DNA from: Rhodospirillales bacterium | GTDB taxonomy: Bacteria > Pseudomonadota > Alphaproteobacteria > Rhodospirillales > JABHCV01 | DNA length: 10,297 bases | Assembly (NCBI GenBank): GCA_016776705.1 | Contig: JADHSW010000101.1 | Coordinates: 1 to 10,297 of the forward strand | Direction: 5' to 3' | Part shown: one piece after another, positions 5,334 to 10,297 of the stretch | Numbering within the stretch: position 1 is the first letter of the stretch | Layout of the letters: the number at the start of each line of letters is the position of its first letter | The notes under the pieces: model-generated | Seen by the model: only the letters and a program-made list of their open reading frames with translations | Database searches by the model: none | What the model was told of the DNA's origin: nothing | Translations under genes and position numbers: made by a program

Positions 5334-6977
5334 ATGGCGCCCAAAAACTCGAGTCCCCGTCTCTCCCACACCAAGGGTCGCCAGATCGACCCTAATGCCG
5401 TAGCCGAAATCCAGCGGTTGCTTGGCGGTAAACCCAAGCAAAGGGATATGCTGATCGAATACCTTCATTTTATTCAGGATGAGTACGGCCATATATCCGC
5501 CCCCCATCTGACTGCCCTGGCCAGTATCATGAGATTATCCCAGGCGGAAGTTTACGAAGTGGCGTCGTTCTATGCCCATTTTGATGTGGTCAAGGAGGGA
5601 GAGACACCTCCACCGGCCCTGACAATTCGCGTTTGCGAAGGAATTTCGTGCGAAATGGCTGGCAGTCGGGAACTGGTAACATCGCTTGAAAAGGCGCTGG
5701 GTGATAATATCCGGGTTCAACCGGTTCCCTGCATTGGCGCTTGTGATGCCGCCCCTGCTGTAGCCGTTGGTCAGAATCGCATCGGGCTGGCGAGCAAGGA
5801 AAGCGTCTCTCAAGCCGTTGCTGACAATGCCACGCGCACTCCACTCCCCGATTACGCAAATTTTGATTGTTGTGATGGATACACGGCCTTGAAGGCCTGT
5901 CTGGCAAACGAGAAAACCCGTGACGAGGTTCTTGGGGAAATTGAATCCTCTGGCTTGCGAGGCTTGGGGGGCGCCGGATTTCCGGTTTCCCGGAAGTGGC
6001 AATTTTTAATCAACAACCCAAAGCCAAAAATCATTGCCGTTAACGCCGATGAGGGCGAACCGGGCACGTTTAAGGATCGCCATTGCCTGGAGACCAACCC
6101 TCACAAGGTTATCGAAGGCGCGTTGATCGCCGCCTGGGTTATCGAGGCACAGTCCATATATATCTATCTGCGTGATGAATATTCTCATGTCAGGGAAATT
6201 CTGCAAACCGAGATCGCCCTGATTGAGAAAGCGGGATTGAGCCAGGGTGTCGATATACATCTTAGGCGCGGCGCTGGTGCTTATGTGTGCGGCGAAGAAA
6301 CGGCTCTGCTGGAAAGCCTTGAAGGTAAACGTGGATTGCCCCGCAACCGCCCCCCCTTCCCCGCCAACGAAGGCCTGTTTGGCTTGCCGACCCTGATCAA
6401 TAATGTGGAAAGCCTGTATTTTGTCGCCGAAATCATTACCAAGGGCGCCGACTGGTATAAACAGGCGGGTCGACCTCATTTTTATTCGGTGTCGGGTCAT
6501 GTCAATAATCCAGGCGTCAAGCTGGCCCCAGCTGGCATTAGCGTAAATCAATTGATCAAGGAACATGCTGGCGGCATGGCCGATGGGCATACTTTCGCGG
6601 GATACCTTCCGGGTGGCGCGTCGGGTGGCATCTTGCCGGCTTCGAAGGGCGACCTTTCAATGGATTTCGGCTCGCTTGAAGAGTACGGCTGTTTTGTCGG
6701 CTCCTCCGCCGTTGTCATTCTGTCTGACAAGGACGATATCGGTGATGTCGTGCGCAATCTGACCGCTTTCTTCGAAGAGGAGAGCTGCGGCCAATGCACG
6801 CCCTGCAGGGCAGGCTGCGAAAAACTGTCGCATATGCTTGAAACCGGTAAGTGGGATGATGACTTGATAAGGGAACTGTCCGAGGCCATGCGAGAAGCGT
6901 CAATCTGTGGTTTGGGACAAGCGGCATCAAATCCGGTGATCAGCGCGCTTAATTTCTTCAAGGGAGACATCAAATGA
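5334..6977 (+). CDS. fdh1B: NAD-dependent formate dehydrogenase beta subunit (NuoE-NuoF fusion, FMN/NAD-binding diaphorase)
   Basis: This subunit takes electrons from the catalytic subunit and passes them through Fe-S clusters and FMN to NAD+. Residues 15-165 match the NuoE/thioredoxin-like [2Fe-2S] domain, with ligands Cys101, Cys106, Cys133 and Cys137. Residues 175-547 match NuoF: GLGGAGFP (210-217) for NADH, NADEGEPGTFKDR (237-249) for FMN, AYVCGEETALLESLEG (316-331), and a [4Fe-4S] site with SCGQCTPC (Cys485, Cys488, Cys491) plus Cys525. In Fds-type enzymes these are two proteins (FdsG, FdsB). A fusion near 550-570 residues is typical of Fdh1B, the beta subunit of the tungsten formate dehydrogenase of Methylobacterium. 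TAA immediately precedes the ATG, so no earlier in-frame start exists; AGGAA lies 11 nt upstream. Its stop overlaps the fdh1A start (ATGA). A hydrogenase diaphorase (HoxFE-like) was considered, but the next gene makes formate dehydrogenase far more likely. Confidence 0.93.
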   Translation: MAPKNSSPRLSHTKGRQIDPNAVAEIQRLLGGKPKQRDMLIEYLHFIQDEYGHISAPHLTALASIMRLSQAEVYEVASFYAHFDVVKEGETPPPALTIRVCEGISCEMAGSRELVTSLEKALGDNIRVQPVPCIGACDAAPAVAVGQNRIGLASKESVSQAVADNATRTPLPDYANFDCCDGYTALKACLANEKTRDEVLGEIESSGLRGLGGAGFPVSRKWQFLINNPKPKIIAVNADEGEPGTFKDRHCLETNPHKVIEGALIAAWVIEAQSIYIYLRDEYSHVREILQTEIALIEKAGLSQGVDIHLRRGAGAYVCGEETALLESLEGKRGLPRNRPPFPANEGLFGLPTLINNVESLYFVAEIITKGADWYKQAGRPHFYSVSGHVNNPGVKLAPAGISVNQLIKEHAGGMADGHTFAGYLPGGASGGILPASKGDLSMDFGSLEEYGCFVGSSAVVILSDKDDIGDVVRNLTAFFEEESCGQCTPCRAGCEKLSHMLETGKWDDDLIRELSEAMREASICGLGQAASNPVISALNFFKGDIK

Positions 6978-9706
6978 CAAACACAGTCACTTTCACCCTT
7001 GATGGCAAGGAAGTCGAGGCACAACCCGGCGAAAGTATTTTCCAAGTCGCCAAACGGCTGAACATCGACATTCCCCACATGTGTTCGGGCCTGAACAAGC
7101 ATTACCGGGCCGATGGCAACTGTCGCCTCTGTCTGGTGGAAATTGATGGCGAGCGCACCCTTGCGGCAAGTTGCAAACGCGAACCAAGCGATGGGATTAT
7201 CGTTCAAACCAGTTCTCCCCGGGCGACTAAATCGCGCAATATGGTGATGGAATTGCTCATCGCCGATCAACCGGCCCGTGATACGGCTCACGATCCGGAT
7301 TCACGTTTTTGGCGTATGGCCGACCAAATGGGCGTCGGTGAAAGCCGCTTCAGGGCACGGGTCCAGCCAGCCGCGGATATCTCGCACCCGGCCATGAACG
7401 TAAATATGGATGCCTGTATTCAATGCACCAACTGTGTTCGGGCATGCCGGGAAATTCAGGTCAACGACGTAATTGGCATAGCTCATCGTGGCGCTCATTC
7501 GGAAATCGTCTTCGATATTTCCGACCCCATGGGCGATAGCACCTGTGTCGCCTGTGGTGAATGTGTTCAAGCATGCCCCACCGGCGCTTTAATGGTCAAA
7601 ACCCCTGCAACGAGGGTAGACAGGGAAGTAAATTCCTTATGCCCCTATTGCGGTGTTGGTTGCCAGCTTTCCTACAAGGTAGCGGACAATCGTATCGTCG
7701 GCATTGAAGGTCGCGATGGACCGGGAAATCTGAGTCGGCTGTGCGTCAAGGGACGTTTCGGCCTGGATTACGTTCACCATCCCAACCGCCTGACCACTCC
7801 CCTTATTCGCAGGGATGACGCCCCCAAGTCCGCCGCTCCGGACTTCGATCCCGCCGACTGGCGCAAACTTTTCCGTGAGGCGACCTGGGAAGAAGCCCTT
7901 GATCGGGCTGCTTCAGGATTGAAATCAATAAGACAGGAAAATGGCGACAAGGCCCTGGCCGGATTCGGTTCCGCCAAAGGTTCAAACGAAGAAGCCTACC
8001 TTGTGCAAAAACTGGTTCGCACGGGATTTGGTTCCAATAACGTCGATCACTGTACCCGGCTGTGTCATGCCTCATCGGTCGCCGCACTGATGGAAGGCAT
8101 CGGATCGGGCGCGGTCACTGCGCCGTTCACCGCCGCCAAGGATGCGGATGTTATTATCGTCATTGGTTCACGCCCGGCGCAGAACCATCCGGTAGCGGCA
8201 ACCTTCATTAAAAACGCCCACAAGAAAGGAGCAACGCTAATCGTTATGGACCCGCGTGGTCAGGGTCTGACCCGCCATGCCGATCATATGTTGCAGTTCA
8301 AGCCGGGCATGGATGTGCCGCTGCTGAATGCGATTTTGCATGTCATCATCGAAGAAAAACTGACGGATGATGACTACATCGCCAAATTCACCGAAGGATT
8401 CGAAGAATTAAAAGAACACATCAAGGGCTTTTCACCTGAAAAAATGGCCCCCATGTGCGGTATCGACGCCGATGTTATTCGAACTGTTGCGCGCACGTAT
8501 GCGGGTGCCGATAACGCCATTATCTATTGGGGCATGGGTATTTCGCAGCATGTTCACGGCACAGATAATGCCCGATGCCTTATCGCCTTGGCGTTGGTGA
8601 CGGGCCACGTCGGGCGACCCGGCAGTGGATTGCATCCCCTGCGCGGACAGAACAATGTTCAGGGTGCATCAGATGTCGGGCTGATCCCGATGTTTTTCCC
8701 TGATTACAAATCCGTCGCCGCCCCGGATATTCGGCAACGCTATGAAGAATTGTGGGGTGTTAAACTTGACCCCGATCCCGGTTTGACAGTCGTCGAAATT
8801 ATGGACGCTATCCATGCGGGTTCGATTAAAGGCATGTACATCATGGGCGAAAACCCGGCGATGTCAGACCCGGATGTCAGCCATGCCCGCGCGGCGTTGG
8901 CTGCCCTTGAACATCTGGTCGTACAGGACATTTTCCTTACCGAGACAGCCCACTTCGCCGATGTAGTGCTGCCCGCAACCGCCTTCCCGGAAAAGTCCGG
9001 CACCTTCACCAATTCCAACCGGCAGGTGCAGATGGCGCGGCAGGTTATCGATGCCCCCGGAGACGCTCGCCAGGATTGGTGGATACTGCAGGAACTCGCC
9101 AACCGAATCGGCCTCCACTGGACCTACAAGGGGCCCCAGGATGTCTATGCGGAAATGCGCCAGACCATGGCCTCTATCAAGGGAATTACATGGCAACGCC
9201 TGGAAGAAGAAGACTGCGTCACCTACCCTTGCGCGTCAGAGGACGAGGAAGGAAAGGCTATTTTGTTCGGTGACGGTTTCCCGACAAAAAGTGGTCGTGG
9301 AAAACTGGTGCCAGCCCATGTTCAACCGCCAAACGAAGTTCCCGATGAAGAATTTCCGATTGTCCTGACAACTGGAAGAATGTTGGAACACTGGCATACC
9401 GGCGCCATGACACGCCACGCCACGGTGCTGTCAGCCATTGAGCCTGAAGCCGTTGTCAGCCTGCATCCAAAGGCAATCGAAAATCTGGGAATTGAGACGG
9501 GAGAACATGTCAGCGTTACCAGCCGGCGCGGGTCCATAACCCTTAAAACCCGGGCTGATCGTGATGTCCCCGAATCCATGGCTTTCATCCCGTTTTGCTT
9601 TACGGAAGCAGCAGCCAATCTGCTGACCAATTCTGAACTTGACCCCTATGGAAAAATACCCGAATTCAAATTCGCCGCTGTGCGTGTGGAAAAAGCATTT
9701 TCTTGA
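6974..9706 (+). CDS. fdh1A: NAD-dependent formate dehydrogenase alpha (catalytic) subunit, W/Mo-bis-pterin, Cys type
   Basis: This 910-residue catalytic subunit oxidises formate to CO2 (and may run in reverse) in the cytoplasm; there is no Tat signal. The N-terminus is NuoG-like, with a [2Fe-2S] site at Cys37, Cys50, Cys53 and Cys67. A two-cluster ferredoxin segment follows: CIQCTNC with Cys158, and CVACGEC with Cys201. Next are the [4Fe-4S] ligands of the molybdopterin domain (Cys223, Cys226, Cys230, Cys257) and the bis-pterin fold. DHCTRLCHASSV puts the metal-ligand Cys364 beside His365, so it is a cysteine enzyme, not a selenocysteine one. LRGQNNVQGA holds the expected active-site Arg557. 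The dinucleotide-binding C-terminal domain is about 790-910. The His-Cys3 cluster motif of FdsA is absent. From memory of the family it resembles Methylobacterium Fdh1A, a tungsten enzyme, throughout. AAGGGAG lies 7 nt before the ATG, which overlaps the fdh1B stop. Confidence 0.95.
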   Translation: MTNTVTFTLDGKEVEAQPGESIFQVAKRLNIDIPHMCSGLNKHYRADGNCRLCLVEIDGERTLAASCKREPSDGIIVQTSSPRATKSRNMVMELLIADQPARDTAHDPDSRFWRMADQMGVGESRFRARVQPAADISHPAMNVNMDACIQCTNCVRACREIQVNDVIGIAHRGAHSEIVFDISDPMGDSTCVACGECVQACPTGALMVKTPATRVDREVNSLCPYCGVGCQLSYKVADNRIVGIEGRDGPGNLSRLCVKGRFGLDYVHHPNRLTTPLIRRDDAPKSAAPDFDPADWRKLFREATWEEALDRAASGLKSIRQENGDKALAGFGSAKGSNEEAYLVQKLVRTGFGSNNVDHCTRLCHASSVAALMEGIGSGAVTAPFTAAKDADVIIVIGSRPAQNHPVAATFIKNAHKKGATLIVMDPRGQGLTRHADHMLQFKPGMDVPLLNAILHVIIEEKLTDDDYIAKFTEGFEELKEHIKGFSPEKMAPMCGIDADVIRTVARTYAGADNAIIYWGMGISQHVHGTDNARCLIALALVTGHVGRPGSGLHPLRGQNNVQGASDVGLIPMFFPDYKSVAAPDIRQRYEELWGVKLDPDPGLTVVEIMDAIHAGSIKGMYIMGENPAMSDPDVSHARAALAALEHLVVQDIFLTETAHFADVVLPATAFPEKSGTFTNSNRQVQMARQVIDAPGDARQDWWILQELANRIGLHWTYKGPQDVYAEMRQTMASIKGITWQRLEEEDCVTYPCASEDEEGKAILFGDGFPTKSGRGKLVPAHVQPPNEVPDEEFPIVLTTGRMLEHWHTGAMTRHATVLSAIEPEAVVSLHPKAIENLGIETGEHVSVTSRRGSITLKTRADRDVPESMAFIPFCFTEAAANLLTNSELDPYGKIPEFKFAAVRVEKAFS

Positions 9707-9760
9707 CCGACGTCAATTACTTGCAGCCTCCACACAGCAGATAATACGAACAATAAGGAC

Positions 9761-9881
9761 GGCGTCGTGACCTCAGCCCATGACGTTGTTTAACGATTGC
9801 CGCTGACGCCATGTACGGACATCTCTTTCTTCCCCCCCCTATTGTCCGTTTCCCCTTGGCGCGGCGGCTTTCGTTTTTTTT
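9761..9881 (+). ncRNA. Candidate structured leader/attenuator RNA or complex terminator (unconfirmed)
   Basis: Two alternative folds share the same bases. In one, GGCGTC (9761-9766) pairs with GACGCC (9805-9810). In the other, CGCC (9807-9810) pairs with GGCG (9858-9861) and GCCG (9799-9802) pairs with CGGC (9862-9865). That second fold stacks around a perfect 7-bp helix, ACGGACA (9815-9821) with TGTCCGT (9843-9849). It is followed at short distance by T8 (9874-9881). Shared arms and a trailing U-run are what a transcription attenuator or riboswitch looks like, but the element may simply be an elaborate fdh terminator. I do not recognise it as a known class. Confidence 0.3.
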
Positions 9882-9920
9882 AGCTACCTGATCCCCAATA
9901 ATTTTCTTAGAGCATTTCCG

Positions 9921-9947
9921 CGCACACCTAAAATGTGTGCGTTTTTT
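9921..9947 (+). terminator. Rho-independent terminator
   Basis: CGCACAC (9921-9927) and GTGTGCG (9935-9941) form a perfect 7-bp, mostly G-C stem with a 7-nt loop (CTAAAAT), directly followed by six T (9942-9947). It is the clearest terminator in the window. It either ends the fdh operon or, if transcription starts between 9707 and 9921, attenuates the downstream transporter operon. Confidence 0.8.
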
Positions 9948-9990
9948 CATTTTTTGTATATTTATGTTTTTTTATGCATTTTTATGTTTA
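9942..9990 (+). repeat. Phased T-tracts and triple TTTATG repeat upstream of the permease gene
   Basis: TTTATG occurs at 9961, 9971 and 9981, exactly 10 bp apart, with further T-tracts at 9942-9947 and 9951-9955. Runs of T spaced near one helical turn typically cause intrinsic bending and often lie upstream of promoters or under nucleoid-protein or regulator sites. The segment lies 43-91 bp upstream of the permease ATG, so it probably belongs to that gene's promoter region. Confidence 0.45.
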
Positions 9991-10032
9991 TATATCGGAA
10001 ATCAGTAATCACTCTTAGCCTGTGTCCTTTCC

Positions 10033-10297
10033 ATGAATGAATTTTCCGGCGCCTTTGCCACCGCTTTTGCACTTGTTATCGGTGGTGATAGAGAATTACT
10101 TGAGATCGTTGGCTTGTCCTTGCAGGTCAGTGTCGCCGCTGTCTTTCTGGCGACCCTGATCGGCATGCCTCTGGGTGCGGCGACGGCCCTGTACAAATTC
10201 CCTGGTCGCAAGGCGCTGGTGGTTCTGCTGAACGCCCTGATGGGATTGCCGCCTGTTGTTGTCGGTTTGATTGTCTATATGCTGCTTTCACGAATGG
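10033..10297 (+). CDS. tupB: ABC transporter permease, probable tungstate importer TupB (3' end off the window)
   Basis: The frame opens at the ATG at 10033 and runs off the right edge, giving 88 residues. An in-frame TAA (10006-10008) lies upstream with no other start codon between, so the ATG is fixed, although no Shine-Dalgarno is visible (leaderless or weakly initiated translation is possible). Two hydrophobic membrane segments are seen, about residues 22-46 and 60-85. The short N-terminus with AFALVIGGDRELLEIVGLSL, then MPLGAA, FPGRK and NALMGLPPVVVGL, resembles the membrane protein of the TupABC tungstate importer, which works with a periplasmic binding protein TupA and ATPase TupC. The wider family also includes ModB (molybdate) and CysT/CysW (sulfate/thiosulfate). 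Its place behind a tungsten-type formate dehydrogenase supports tungstate. Partner genes lie outside the window. Confidence 0.75.
   Translation, partial: MNEFSGAFATAFALVIGGDRELLEIVGLSLQVSVAAVFLATLIGMPLGAATALYKFPGRKALVVLLNALMGLPPVVVGLIVYMLLSRM

Larger units (their letters stand above)
9707..10032. other. Non-coding region between fdh1A and the tup-type permease
   Basis: No credible gene is present in these 326 bases. On the plus strand only tiny frames exist, such as a GTG frame of 8 codons at 9767 after AAGGA. A 77-codon minus-strand frame over 9717-9950 crosses the terminator hairpin, is extremely Lys/Arg/Cys-rich and lacks family resemblance, so I do not call it. The first half is rich in pairing sequences, ending in a T8 run. 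A classic terminator follows at 9921-9947, then strongly AT-rich DNA with phased T-tracts up to the permease start. Confidence 0.6.

Noticed and set aside
5334..6977. Alternative reading as NADH:quinone oxidoreductase or hydrogenase diaphorase
   Set aside because: The overlapping downstream gene is a complete formate dehydrogenase catalytic subunit, and no other Nuo or Hox genes are nearby.
6006..7291. Long minus-strand ORFs (194 and 247 codons) across the fdh1B/fdh1A junction
   Set aside because: The plus-strand frames carry complete NuoF and NuoG cofactor motifs; the minus frames show no domain.
6974..9706. Possible selenocysteine formate dehydrogenase
   Set aside because: The active-site position in the RLCH motif is an ordinary Cys codon (TGT) and no in-frame TGA occurs in the gene.
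9717..9950. 77-codon Lys/Arg/Cys-rich minus-strand ORF after fdh1A
   Set aside because: It begins inside the terminator hairpin and its T-run, and its composition is an artefact of T- and C-rich plus-strand DNA.

Overview
The window looks like a chromosomal segment of an alphaproteobacterium, most plausibly Rhodospirillales-like. This rests on the hybrid CheA carrying CheW and receiver domains, a ChpT-type histidine phosphotransferase beside it, and a two-subunit formate dehydrogenase that closely resembles the tungsten enzyme Fdh1AB of Methylobacterium. The coding regions have moderately high GC and the intergenic stretches are AT-rich. I see no rRNA, tRNA, insertion sequence, integrase or CRISPR array.

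Left part (1-5154, all on the minus strand): a chemotaxis and phosphorelay block. In transcription order it runs chpT (4486-5154), cheA (1383-4250), cheY (719-1084) and cheB (1-674, cut by the window edge). CheA is 955 residues long: HPt, an Ala/Glu-rich linker with a tandem repeat, dimerisation and ATPase domains, two CheW-like domains and a C-terminal receiver. No separate cheW lies here. The 298-bp gap between cheA and cheY, where cheW often sits, holds hairpins and at most a 44-codon ORF. A terminator-like hairpin between chpT and cheA suggests they are not simply one transcript.

Centre (5155-5333): the divergent intergenic region between chpT and the formate dehydrogenase operon. It carries a near-perfect 10-bp inverted repeat just upstream of the fdh start.

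Right part (5334-9706, plus strand): fdh1B (a NuoE-NuoF fusion, diaphorase subunit) and fdh1A (NuoG-like N-terminus plus the metal-bis-pterin catalytic subunit), coupled by an ATGA overlap. Together they should form a soluble NAD-dependent formate dehydrogenase. Electrons would pass from the W/Mo centre of Fdh1A through Fe-S clusters to FMN and NAD on Fdh1B.

Far right (9707-10297): about 330 bp of non-coding DNA with two terminator-like structures, mutually exclusive pairing possibilities and a T-tract region phased at about 10 bp. It is followed by the start of an ABC permease (10033 to the edge) that resembles TupB of the tungstate importer. A tungsten-type formate dehydrogenase followed by a tungstate-type importer forms a coherent metal-supply and enzyme module. 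This is the most interesting biological link in the window.
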